43,878 nucleotides of DNA from an uncultured Bacteroides sp. (lineage in GTDB: Bacteria; Bacteroidota; Bacteroidia; Bacteroidales; Bacteroidaceae): the NCBI GenBank assembly GCA_949292025.1, contig CASEYC010000028.1:1-43878 (forward strand). Reading direction: 5' to 3'. A program made the translations under genes and the position numbers. The notes below the pieces were generated by a model, which did not search any database, had not been told where the DNA came from, and saw only the letters and a list, made by a program, of their open reading frames with translations. Position 1 is the stretch's first letter. The number at the start of each line of letters is the position of its first letter. Positions 15,272-23,364 of this stretch are shown one piece after another.

Positions 15272-16510
15272 TTATTCCATATTGTCTGTCGTAGGCCGCA
15301 GGAAGTAGAGTTGCAGGGCCACGGCCACCAGCACGAAGATGCTCAGCATGGCGAAGCCCAGACCCAGGTTGCCGCCATCGGTCCATGTGCCCAGCACCTT
15401 GGTGACGGCTGCTCCGGCAAAGACGCCCGTCATGTTCATCAGGCCGTATGCCGTACCGCGGTATTTGGTGGAGACAAACTGGCAAAGGATGGGCATGTTG
15501 TTGGTGTCGAACATGCCATAACCGATGCCGAACAACAGCCCGGAACCCACCACGGCCACCAGGCTATGCCCGAAGCCCAACAGCAACAAGGCGGGAATCA
15601 TCAGCCCCAGGCCGATGGCGCCTGTGTAGACACGTCCACGGACATTGCGCTGCACCCAACGGTCGCTCATCAGGCCGCCCACAATGACGCCAATGAAGGA
15701 CGACACGGCAATGGTGATGGTGGAGATAGGCCCGGCCTGCGACATGGGCAACCCCAAGCTCTCGGAGAACAAGGTGGGCGACCAGTTCTTGATGGCCCAA
15801 CCCGGCAGGCTGGGTGCGGCAAAATAGAAGAGGATGACCCAGAAAGCCCACGTGGAGAACAAGACGCCCAGCCCGGCAAAGACAGAAGGTTTCTTCTCCG
15901 TCGGCGCTTCTGCCAGCTTCTTGGCCGGGACGGCGTGCTGGGGATTCTCGTGCAGCAAGGCAACCAGCACCAGCGAATAGACCACGCCAATGATGCCGAA
16001 CCAATGGAAAGTGGAGTGCCAAGTGAACATCTCGGCCACCGTGGCGCCGAAGCCTCCGACAGCCTGCCCCACATATAGGCCGGTCATGTGGATGCCGACG
16101 GCTATGGAGCGGGATTTGCCCGGATGCCAGTCGGTGATCAAGGATAGGGCGGAAGGGATGTAGAGCGCCTCGCTTACCCCCATGATGGCGCGGAGCCAAT
16201 AGAGCTGGTTGAAGGTGTCGGCATAGCCCATCATCCACGTGACGAACGACCAGACGAACAGGCTGCCCACCACCAGCCACTTGCGGCTGAAACGGTCGGC
16301 CACCATGCCCGCCACAGGGCTGAGGAAGCCATAAATCCAAAGGAATATGGCCATCAGCGCACCAAACGCCTCGGCCTTGTTCAGCTCAACGATATCGGCC
16401 TTCATCGCCTCCTGCATGGTGGAGAGCATCTGTCGGTCCATGTAGTTCAACAGGGCCACCACCCACAGGAGGCCCACTACAATCCAAGGATAATACTTGC
16501 TGTTCTTCAT
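15272..16510 (-). CDS. nanT: MFS transporter (NanT-like sialic acid importer)
   Basis: A 412-residue inner-membrane protein with 12 predicted transmembrane segments. It opens with YPWIVVGLLWVVALLNYMDRQ, a typical TM1 of the anion:cation symporter/sugar-acid MFS group. Motif A is present in the loop after TM2 as ADRFSRKW. It lies between yhcH and the lyase with short gaps, matching the nanLET arrangement known from Bacteroides. It presumably moves free sialic acid from periplasm to cytoplasm. Related MFS proteins carry hexuronates or glucarate, so specificity rests on the neighbours. Confidence 0.85.
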   Translation of the reverse strand: MKNSKYYPWIVVGLLWVVALLNYMDRQMLSTMQEAMKADIVELNKAEAFGALMAIFLWIYGFLSPVAGMVADRFSRKWLVVGSLFVWSFVTWMMGYADTFNQLYWLRAIMGVSEALYIPSALSLITDWHPGKSRSIAVGIHMTGLYVGQAVGGFGATVAEMFTWHSTFHWFGIIGVVYSLVLVALLHENPQHAVPAKKLAEAPTEKKPSVFAGLGVLFSTWAFWVILFYFAAPSLPGWAIKNWSPTLFSESLGLPMSQAGPISTITIAVSSFIGVIVGGLMSDRWVQRNVRGRVYTGAIGLGLMIPALLLLGFGHSLVAVVGSGLLFGIGYGMFDTNNMPILCQFVSTKYRGTAYGLMNMTGVFAGAAVTKVLGTWTDGGNLGLGFAMLSIFVLVAVALQLYFLRPTTDNME

Positions 16511-16547
16511 GTGCTTGAATATAAAAGTTAATGATGAAATTCAACAA

Positions 16548-17000
16548 TCACAGGCCGATGCGTACCTTGCCTATCAGTTTGCGGATGGGTCCGTCCCCGA
16601 TGAGGGGTGCGTGCGGGTCTTCCGGATAGACAATGAGGAACTGGCCGGGGAGCAGGTCCACATAGGCACTGGCCGGCTCGGCGTAGAGGGCACAGTCGCC
16701 TTCGGCCTCGTAAGGCTTGGAGACGTGGCGCACGTCGTCGATGGACTTCCAGCCGATGCGCTCCACGCCCTCCAGCAGGATGTGCACGTCAATGTAATCC
16801 CGATGGGCTTCCAAAGGTTGCTTTTCGGCAGCTACGCCATGGGCAGACACGTTGTTGATGAACAGGTTGTCCCCGTCGATTTCGATACGGCCCGGTTCGG
16901 TATGGAGCAGGTCGTGGGACTTGACATAGTCAAACAGCATTTTGAACAACGGATGAAGCGACTCAATCCGCTCGCTGTGCTTTAAATCAGATAAAATCAT
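16548..17000 (-). CDS. YhcH/YjgK/YiaL (DUF386) family protein, NanQ-like
   Basis: A 150-residue cytoplasmic cupin-like protein, full length for the family. Conserved features include INNVSAHG, the metal-ligand-type EAHRDYIDVHILLEG (His and Asp/His), and a late YPEDPHAPLI with His. The E. coli relative NanQ (YhcH) speeds anomer conversion of sialic acid before the lyase step, so a helper role for the lyase is likely. It is the first gene of the operon, about 25 bases downstream of a good Bacteroidetes promoter. Confidence 0.85.
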   Translation of the reverse strand: MILSDLKHSERIESLHPLFKMLFDYVKSHDLLHTEPGRIEIDGDNLFINNVSAHGVAAEKQPLEAHRDYIDVHILLEGVERIGWKSIDDVRHVSKPYEAEGDCALYAEPASAYVDLLPGQFLIVYPEDPHAPLIGDGPIRKLIGKVRIGL

Positions 17001-17031
17001 CTTGTTTTTTATTAGTTATTGTTTATGGGCA

Positions 17032-17062
17032 CAAATGTATTGTATATTTAATAAATAAGCAA
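17032..17062 (-). promoter_or_regulatory. Promoter of the nan/SusCD operon
   Basis: On the minus strand, TTG (17062-17060) is followed after 20 bases by TACATTTG (17039-17032), matching the Bacteroidetes -33/-7 consensus (TTTG and TAnnTTTG). The predicted start of transcription leaves a leader of about 25 bases before yhcH. Confidence 0.7.
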
Positions 17063-17068
17063 GTAAAT

Positions 17069-17100
17069 AATAAAATATTTTATTTATTTCAGCAAAATAA
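17069..17100. promoter_or_regulatory. Candidate operator for the ROK regulator
   Basis: Two AT-rich dyads lie just upstream of the -33 box: a 16-bp palindrome AATAAAATATTTTATT (17069-17084) and TTATTT-N5-AAATAA (17084-17100). AT-rich TTATTT/AAATAA half sites resemble those of NagC/Mlc-type ROK repressors. The binding itself is inference, and AT-rich palindromes also occur by chance. Confidence 0.4.
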
Positions 17101-17214
17101 TTACTTATTCCATAAAAATACAGACACAACATGACGTACATAGGAGAATTTACTCAAAAAAACGCCTATGACAAATAAAAAGCAAAGAGATTTGAAAAAA
17201 GGAAAAGGATTGTA

Positions 17215-18426
17215 TCAGTCCTCAAACACTCGGCTCCTGGCCAACATGCAGGCTCCGATGACTCCGGCCTTCTCCTTCAGTTTGGAAGTGATAATCACCG
17301 AATCCTTGTTGACCAAGTTGAGCGAAAATTTCCGCACCGCCGTCTTGATGGGCTGCAGGATGTAGTCCTCCGTCAGCGAAAGGACTCCGCCGATAATGAC
17401 CATTTCCGGATTGAAGATATTGATAAGGCCGGCAATATGCTTGCCCAGTTTCTGACCGATCTCCTCCACGATTTCAATGCAGAGGGAATCTTCCTTGTTG
17501 ACAGCCTCTATGATTTCATTGAGCGTGAGCGGGGTTTTCATTTCCTGCACCCGCTTGGAGAGGATGGAACTTTCCCCGTTGCGGATGCGCTCAATCAGGA
17601 TGCGGTGCAAGGCCGAGCCTGAGGCTTCCGTTTCCAGGCATCCTTTCTTCCCGCAGTGGCAAATCACTTCGTTGTCGAACGCATTGACGTGGCCGATTTC
17701 GCCGGAGAAACCAGACTTGCCGGTATAGATTTTCCCATTGATGATGATGCCCATGCCCAGTCCCCAGCTGATATTGACGAACAGGACGTTTTTCTCCCCC
17801 TTGACGCATCCCCGCAGGAACTCGCCGTAGGTCATGGCGCGGGTGTCGTTGTCGATGGCTACCGGATAGCCTATCTTTTGGGTCAGAATCTCGCTCAGCG
17901 GATGTTCGGAGAAGTTGAAGACGCTATAGCTGTAACCGGATTCCGGATTGACCCGGCCTGAAATGTTGACGCAAATGTTCATGATGTTCTGGCTCCGCTC
18001 TCCGCAGGCATTGTGGATGAAGTCCCGGACTATCGCGCACAAATCGTCCATAGCTTCGGGGGTGTTCTCGAACTTGTAGGGAAAATTCATCTTCTGTTCC
18101 ACCATATCCCCTTTGAAGTTGATAAGGCCAAGGTCGAGGGAAAACTTTTTGACGTCCACTCCCACAAAATAGCCCGAGGCAGGATTCAGCCCGTAGAGTA
18201 TCGGATGGCGTCCACCTTCTGTTTCCAATTTGCCATAATCCCTGATGTAGCCTTCCTCACACATCTCATTGATGAACTTGCCCACGGTAGGCACGCTCAG
18301 GTTCAGTTCCTTGGACAAATCCACAATAGTGGAGCTGCCATTATATATATAATAGGTGATGATTTTCTTCTTCTGAAGGGCTGCCTTATTGCCTTGCTCT
18401 ATTTCTTTCCGTAGATTATGCGTCAT
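17215..18426 (-). CDS. ROK-family transcriptional regulator (NagC-like)
   Basis: A 403-residue protein. The N-terminal winged helix-turn-helix (about 20-75) carries 'STIVDLSKELNLSVPTVGKFINEM'. It is followed by the ROK sugar-binding domain with VGVDVKK, the DN-containing AIDNDTRAM, and the zinc-site signature CHCGKKGCLE preceded by GEIGHVN. GLINIFNPEMVIIGG is the usual ROK C-terminal motif. The Asp needed for kinase activity in related sugar kinases appears present (IDND). It could therefore be a regulator only, or a regulator that kept sugar-binding activity. It is encoded immediately upstream of the nan operon with its own promoter, so it most likely controls that operon in response to a sialic acid breakdown product. 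Confidence 0.88.
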   Translation of the reverse strand: MTHNLRKEIEQGNKAALQKKKIITYYIYNGSSTIVDLSKELNLSVPTVGKFINEMCEEGYIRDYGKLETEGGRHPILYGLNPASGYFVGVDVKKFSLDLGLINFKGDMVEQKMNFPYKFENTPEAMDDLCAIVRDFIHNACGERSQNIMNICVNISGRVNPESGYSYSVFNFSEHPLSEILTQKIGYPVAIDNDTRAMTYGEFLRGCVKGEKNVLFVNISWGLGMGIIINGKIYTGKSGFSGEIGHVNAFDNEVICHCGKKGCLETEASGSALHRILIERIRNGESSILSKRVQEMKTPLTLNEIIEAVNKEDSLCIEIVEEIGQKLGKHIAGLINIFNPEMVIIGGVLSLTEDYILQPIKTAVRKFSLNLVNKDSVIITSKLKEKAGVIGACMLARSRVFED

Positions 18427-18457
18427 AGTCGTTTTCTTTTTGAAGTGGGTTCGCTCA

Positions 18458-18465
18458 CAAAAGTA
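18458..18465 (-). promoter_or_regulatory. -7 box upstream of the ROK regulator
   Basis: TACTTTTG on the minus strand matches TAnnTTTG and lies 32 bases before the start codon. No clear -33 box is visible. Confidence 0.45.
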
Positions 18466-18625
18466 CAGGAAATCGCTGAACTTTCCGAATTATTTTCTGA
18501 TTTTGTCGCCTGATAAGAAATTTTTTCAGTAAATCAGCAGGTTTCTATAACTGGATGCAGCAAAGCCAACTCAGCCGCAATGGCATCAAGTTGGCTTTTG
18601 TTTTTCATATCACTGTCCGAACAGG

Positions 18626-20236
18626 TCAGAAGCGATACCCCAACGTCAGCAGCACCTTGCTGCGCGTGTCCGTCTCCTTCATCGGCTGGATGCCCTCGGA
18701 CATGAAGGGATAAAAGTCCGACTTGTAGGTATCCAGTTTATAGGCCAAGTCGGCATAGAAGGAACCGGTGTGATAGCCCAAACCGAGCGTGACGGTATGG
18801 GCGGACTTGAGGTTGGCAAAGTCCGTGTCGGTGGTCAGGGAGTTCAGCGCCAAGGCTTTGTAGGCATTCCCTTTGTAGGCCGACGTGGTGAAGTTATAAC
18901 CTGCACGCAAGGAGAAGGCGGAGACAGGCTTCAGCTCAGTGCCCAGGCGCAACGTGTGGACGCCCTTCAGGCAATAGCCGGCTTCGTCGTTCAGGAAGTC
19001 CATGGCGCCGCCTTCAGCGTAGGTGAAGTCCATATTGGAGTAATCCGCATACTCGTACTCGGCGCCCAAGGCCAGGGAGGAGCCCACGGTGTAGCCCAGG
19101 CTGGCATTGATGACCCACGGCGTGCGGAGGTTGAAGTCATACCACATGTCACCGTCCACATAGTTGTACGTGTCAATGACTTGGTCGGTATAGTCCGACG
19201 TAAGGATGGCCGATGTGCTGTACGTCAGGTTGTAGAACACGGGCGTGTGCACGGCCAGGCCCACGCGCAGGGGGGAGTATTCGAACGGGCGGACGATGAC
19301 GCCGAACTTCACGTCCACGCCCGAGCCGCTGATGTCGTTGTAGCTCTCCAGCATATAGCCTCTGCCGCCTTCGCCTTCGCTGTCCTCATTGTATAAGGAG
19401 TACTTGGAGTAATCCACATCGTAAATGCCGACGGTCAATCCCAGATAGACACGATCGTTGACATTGAAGGAGACATTGAGGTCGTACTGATCCACGCCTC
19501 CGCGCTCGTAGGAACGGAATTCACGGAGATAAGGATACCATCCAGCTATATTAGAATAATAGTATGCCGGCGTATTAGGCACACCATTAGATGCTTCAGA
19601 TTCAGTTGTCAGTTCCCATTCGTTATTAAAGAATAAAGGATTACCTTGTTCATCCATATACCGAACCGGTTCTATTAACTGTCCCTCTTTACCTAAAGCG
19701 GATAGCCACCCAATATAGTCGGTATCAAAAACATTGACGCCCTTCCAATCATCCGGCGTCAATCCGTCCGCCTGTGCGGCGATGACATCCAGCTGTGTGT
19801 AGCCGCCCAGGTCTCCCGCCGCACGGCGATTGCGGTAGAAGGACTTCGCCTTGTGGTAGTTGAAGCCGAAGTTGACGTAGCGCAGAGGGGTGACATTGCC
19901 TATCTTGGTGGATATGACAGCACCGATGTTGTCAAAATTCCAACGGGCCTTGTCGGCAGACAGGGTAGTCCCCCGGTTGTCAATCTCGGTGCTCGACAGG
20001 GAATAGCCGAAAGTGGTCATCACGTCGTTGCTGCGGTAAATGCCTATACCTGCGGGATTGGTGCCCATGACGGATATATCGCCGCCAAGGGCACTCATCG
20101 CCCCGCCCATGCCCACAAAGCGGGCCGTGCCGTTCAGGTCTTTCTGGGCGATGGCAGTAGCGTCATATATGGTTTGTGCGGCTGCGCTTGCTCCCGCCAG
20201 GAGGGCGCAGGCCAATATTATAACTCTTGTCTTCAT
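18626..20236 (-). CDS. OmpP1/FadL-like outer-membrane porin
   Basis: A 536-residue outer-membrane protein with a signal peptide (1-21, AGASAAAQ). The mature N terminus 'DLNGTARFVGMGGAMSALGGDISVMGTNPAGIGIYR' resembles the FadL/OmpP1/TodX hatch region in Bacteroidetes, and the protein ends in VLLTLGYRF, a barrel-type C terminus with terminal Phe. It probably carries hydrophobic molecules, but the substrate is unknown. It lies 42 bases downstream of the low-complexity secreted protein and probably shares its transcript. About 65 residues in the middle (about 165-230) are encoded by markedly AT-rich DNA with different codon use from the rest, probably a surface-loop segment acquired by recombination. 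Confidence 0.8.
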   Translation of the reverse strand: MKTRVIILACALLAGASAAAQTIYDATAIAQKDLNGTARFVGMGGAMSALGGDISVMGTNPAGIGIYRSNDVMTTFGYSLSSTEIDNRGTTLSADKARWNFDNIGAVISTKIGNVTPLRYVNFGFNYHKAKSFYRNRRAAGDLGGYTQLDVIAAQADGLTPDDWKGVNVFDTDYIGWLSALGKEGQLIEPVRYMDEQGNPLFFNNEWELTTESEASNGVPNTPAYYYSNIAGWYPYLREFRSYERGGVDQYDLNVSFNVNDRVYLGLTVGIYDVDYSKYSLYNEDSEGEGGRGYMLESYNDISGSGVDVKFGVIVRPFEYSPLRVGLAVHTPVFYNLTYSTSAILTSDYTDQVIDTYNYVDGDMWYDFNLRTPWVINASLGYTVGSSLALGAEYEYADYSNMDFTYAEGGAMDFLNDEAGYCLKGVHTLRLGTELKPVSAFSLRAGYNFTTSAYKGNAYKALALNSLTTDTDFANLKSAHTVTLGLGYHTGSFYADLAYKLDTYKSDFYPFMSEGIQPMKETDTRSKVLLTLGYRF

Positions 20237-20278
20237 TACATTTGCCAGTTAAAAAAGAAACATTACATATACTGAAGG

Positions 20279-21544
20279 TCAGCGTCTCCTGCTGCCGCCG
20301 CCACCCGAACGGGAGCCTCCCCCACCCCGGACGCCGCCCGACGAACGGAAAGAGCCTCCGCCACCCGTGGAAATGCCCGAACGCGAGGAATTGGTGCGCG
20401 AAGGCGTGCTGTATGAACGGCTGCGCGAGGAGTTGTTGCTCCGGGTGTTCATATCATACGTACGACGAGCCGAGGTGCTGGAGCCACGGTTGTAAGAGCG
20501 CGTGCTGGAGCTTGTGCCTGTACGGCGGACAGTGCCGGTGCGGTTCACCGACGAGGTGCCCGTGGGACGGGTATAAGTCCCTCCCGTGCGGCGGGTGGTG
20601 GAATTGACTCCCGTGCCCCGCGTGCCTGCCGACGTATTGCGCCGGGAAGTGCCGGTACGGGTGCCCACCACGCGGCGAGAAGTGCCCGAAGTGGTTGTGC
20701 GGCGCACGCTGTTGCCTCGCAGGGAATTGCCTCCGTTGACGACGGAAGCCGGACGCCCGGGCACAGCAGCTCCGCGCGAACCATAGAGCCGACGATTGGA
20801 GTATGTGCCCCACGGACGCGACGGTCCCCCCCATCCCGGACCTGGATGCCACGGATGATGCCAGTGCGGATGATGCCACGCCCAGCCGCCATAGAACCAA
20901 GGGTCGTACCAACTGCTCCAACCCCATCCCCAGCCGTAGTAGGGATAGCCCCACCAGCCTACGGAGTTGAAGCGCCAATCCCACCACAGGCGATTGGTAA
21001 AGGTGGGAAAAGCGTAGGCATAAAGCCCGTCGTAATAGACGTTCCAATCCCACGTGTTCAAGCCGTACACCACATCGAAATAGAGCGGGCTGCTGACAGG
21101 AATGGCGTAGCGCGGATTGCGGAAGCGGATGATGCGCGTGGCATACTCGTAGTCGTCCTGCGAGCCGTCGAAGCCGCCCACCCACTCGCCGTCCAGGCCG
21201 TCGTCCACCTGCTCATCGATGTAGAGGGTGTCACCCTGTGCGGTGAAGTCATAGTCTGACGCATCATAGCGGCGGTTGTAGGCATCCACGTCCATCGTCT
21301 TCCCTTTCGTATCGCGAACAACCACGGTGGTCGTGCCTGCCGTGGCGCGAACGGTTTGCGGGGCATTGGACTTCACCACCACTTGGTCGGCATCGGTAAC
21401 GACAACAGTCTCGCGCGTATTTTTTTTCTGCTCAGCCTTTTCTTTCTTGGAAGGCACGTAATAAAGGTCGTCCACCACGCCCTGCGCCATCAGTCCCCAC
21501 GGGAGGCACAAGGCCACAAGCGATAAAAAAACAATCTTTTTCAT
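20279..21544 (-). CDS. Secreted protein with aromatic/His-rich middle and basic Ser/Thr/Arg/Gly-rich tail
   Basis: A 421-residue protein with a signal peptide (1-20, GLMAQG). Residues about 20-170 look globular, with 'TVVVRDTKGKTMDVDAYNRRYD' and 'DTLYIDEQVDDG'. A segment at about 185-255 is extraordinarily rich in Trp, Tyr, His and Gly (for example GWGWGWSSWYDPWFYGGW). The remainder to the C terminus is a basic, disordered Ser/Thr/Arg/Gly region ending SRSGGGGSRRR. No catalytic family is recognised. Composition suggests surface or matrix attachment, which is inference. It has its own promoter, divergent from prmA, and precedes the porin gene. Confidence 0.75.
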   Translation of the reverse strand: MKKIVFLSLVALCLPWGLMAQGVVDDLYYVPSKKEKAEQKKNTRETVVVTDADQVVVKSNAPQTVRATAGTTTVVVRDTKGKTMDVDAYNRRYDASDYDFTAQGDTLYIDEQVDDGLDGEWVGGFDGSQDDYEYATRIIRFRNPRYAIPVSSPLYFDVVYGLNTWDWNVYYDGLYAYAFPTFTNRLWWDWRFNSVGWWGYPYYGWGWGWSSWYDPWFYGGWAWHHPHWHHPWHPGPGWGGPSRPWGTYSNRRLYGSRGAAVPGRPASVVNGGNSLRGNSVRRTTTSGTSRRVVGTRTGTSRRNTSAGTRGTGVNSTTRRTGGTYTRPTGTSSVNRTGTVRRTGTSSSTRSYNRGSSTSARRTYDMNTRSNNSSRSRSYSTPSRTNSSRSGISTGGGGSFRSSGGVRGGGGSRSGGGGSRRR

Positions 21545-21576
21545 ATCCTTCTGTCTTTAATGATTAAACAAATACC

Positions 21577-21584
21577 TACCTTTG
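21577..21584 (+). promoter_or_regulatory. -7 box of the prmA promoter
   Basis: TACCTTTG matches TAnnTTTG on the plus strand. It would give prmA a leader of about 105 bases. It overlaps the expected leader of the divergent gene. Confidence 0.55.
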
Positions 21585-21598
21585 CAGTATAGTTTGAA

Positions 21599-21632
21599 CA
21601 AAGATAAGGATTATAATGTTCACCCCGGCAAA
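21599..21632 (-). promoter_or_regulatory. Promoter of the low-complexity secreted protein
   Basis: On the minus strand TTTG (21632-21629) and TATCTTTG (21606-21599) are separated by 22 bases, slightly longer than ideal. The predicted leader to the start at 21544 is about 48 bases. Confidence 0.5.
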
Positions 21633-21695
21633 GGGGCGTCCGTTATTTAACAAACAATCGCAGAAATTCAGATAAACAACAAGAATCAGACAGTT

Positions 21696-22541
21696 ATGAA
21701 GTACTTGCAATTCACCTTCATCCCCACCCCGCGCTCGCAGACCGCCACGGATCTGCTGTGCGCCGTCCTGGCCGATGCCGGCTTCGAGAGCTTCCAAGAA
21801 CAGGAAGACGGCTTGCTGGACGCCTATATCCCCGCAAACACCTTCGACGAGAGCACCCTGCGCGCCGCCCTGGACAGCTTTCCCCTGCCGGATACCCGCC
21901 TGTCCTACACCTGGCAGGAAGCCGAAGACCGCGATTGGAACGAGGAGTGGGAGAAGAATTTCTTCCAACCCATTGTCATTGCCGGGCGGTGTGTGGTGCA
22001 CAGCACTTTCCACCACGACGTGCCCCAAGCCGAGTATGACATCGTTATCAATCCCCGCATGGCCTTCGGCACGGGGCATCACGAGACCACGGGGCTGGTG
22101 ATGGCTGAATTGCTGGAGATGGATTTGCAGGGAAAAACCGTGCTGGACATGGGGTGCGGGACATCCATCCTGGCCATCTTGGCGAAGATGCGCGGCGCAA
22201 AGGAAGTCGAAGCGGTGGACATCGATGAGTGGTGCGTCAACAATTCATTGGAAAACATCGAGCTGAACGGCGTGGATGGCATCAAGGTACGCCAAGGCGA
22301 CGCATCGGCATTGGCAGGCATGGTTCCCTTCGACGTGGTGCTGGCCAACATCAACCGCAACATCCTCCTCAGCGACATGCGCCACTACGTTGCCCGCATG
22401 ACACCCGGCGCGACGCTGCTGATGAGCGGATTCTACGAAGAGGACGTACCCCTCATCCGCGCCGAGGGCGAACGACTGGGACTGACATTCGTACACCAAA
22501 AGTCAGACAAGCGGTGGACGCTGGTGAAGATGGCAAAATAA
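21696..22541 (+). CDS. prmA: Ribosomal protein L11 methyltransferase
   Basis: A 281-residue SAM-dependent enzyme that methylates ribosomal protein L11. The N-terminal L11-recognition domain (about 1-90) includes WQEAEDRDWNEEWEKNF. The methyltransferase core has FGTGHHETT before motif I (VLDMGCGTSILAILA) and the substrate-binding DVVLANINRNIL, all characteristic of PrmA. Length is normal for the family. Its stop is 7 bases from the convergent rRNA methyltransferase gene. Confidence 0.95.
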   Translation: MKYLQFTFIPTPRSQTATDLLCAVLADAGFESFQEQEDGLLDAYIPANTFDESTLRAALDSFPLPDTRLSYTWQEAEDRDWNEEWEKNFFQPIVIAGRCVVHSTFHHDVPQAEYDIVINPRMAFGTGHHETTGLVMAELLEMDLQGKTVLDMGCGTSILAILAKMRGAKEVEAVDIDEWCVNNSLENIELNGVDGIKVRQGDASALAGMVPFDVVLANINRNILLSDMRHYVARMTPGATLLMSGFYEEDVPLIRAEGERLGLTFVHQKSDKRWTLVKMAK

Positions 22542-22548
22542 CCCATCC

Positions 22549-23355
22549 TCACCTCTCCTTGCTTCTCAACTCCCAAAACGCCACGGCGGATGCTGCCGCC
22601 ACGTTGAGCGAATCTACCCCATGCGCCATCGGGATGCGCACCACATAGTCGGCCTCGGCAATGACCTCTTTCGGAAGCCCGTCTCCCTCCGTACCCATCA
22701 CGAGGGCAAGACGGGTTTCTTGCTTCAACACGGGGGCATCCAACGGAATGGATTGATCGGTCAATGCCATGGCGGCAGTGCGGAAACCAAAATCGTGGAG
22801 ACGGGTCAAAGAGCTGTCCAGCCACGTCCACGGCACAAGAAACACCGAACCCATCGACACACGCACCGCCCGTCGGTTCAACGGATCGCAGGAGTTGCGC
22901 GTGAGCAATACGCCATCCATCCCCAAAGCCGCCGCCGAACGGAAGATGGCACCGATGTTGGTCGTGTCCACCACCCCGTCGATGACCACGATGCGGCGGG
23001 CATTTCCGCAAACGTCCTCAAGCCTTCGCTCCGCAGGACGGCGCAAGGCGCAAAGCACGCCGCGGGTCAAGGTATAGCCGGTCAGTCGGGCAAGCAATGC
23101 ACGCTCGCCCGTGTAGAGGGGAATGTCTCCACAGCGGGCAATGATGTCCGCCGCATCACCCGTGATGTGTTTGCGCTCGCAAAGAAGGGCAACGGGCGTA
23201 TGACCTGCATCCAGCGCCACGCGGATGACTTTGGGACTCTCGGCAATAAAAATGCCCTTATCGGGCTCCAGCCGGTTGCGTAGCTGAGCCTCGGTAAGGG
23301 CACTGAAAATCTTCACGCCAGAGTCGGCGAGGGAAGTAACTTCTATGAGCGGCAT
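22549..23355 (-). CDS. SpoU/TrmH-family RNA 2'-O-methyltransferase
   Basis: A 268-residue protein of the SPOUT class. The N-terminal substrate-binding domain (about 1-95) contains FIAESPKVIRVAL. The C-terminal trefoil-knot domain shows the three SpoU motifs: VDTTNIGAIFRSAAALGMDG, LVMGTEGDGLP and IPMAHGVDSLNVAAASAV. Family members 2'-O-methylate 23S rRNA or tRNA, and the exact target cannot be read from sequence. It lies 9 bases after the DUF1015 gene and ends the serC-serA-DUF1015 gene string. Confidence 0.9.
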   Translation of the reverse strand: MPLIEVTSLADSGVKIFSALTEAQLRNRLEPDKGIFIAESPKVIRVALDAGHTPVALLCERKHITGDAADIIARCGDIPLYTGERALLARLTGYTLTRGVLCALRRPAERRLEDVCGNARRIVVIDGVVDTTNIGAIFRSAAALGMDGVLLTRNSCDPLNRRAVRVSMGSVFLVPWTWLDSSLTRLHDFGFRTAAMALTDQSIPLDAPVLKQETRLALVMGTEGDGLPKEVIAEADYVVRIPMAHGVDSLNVAAASAVAFWELRSKER

Positions 23356-23364
23356 ACGTCTGCT

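Noticed and set aside
18553-18608. Hairpin downstream of the porin gene, or a 22-codon frame there
   Set aside because: AAAGCCAACT/AGTTGGCTTT pairs, but the T-run is on the plus strand, where no gene ends. The tiny frame has no ribosome-binding or coding evidence.
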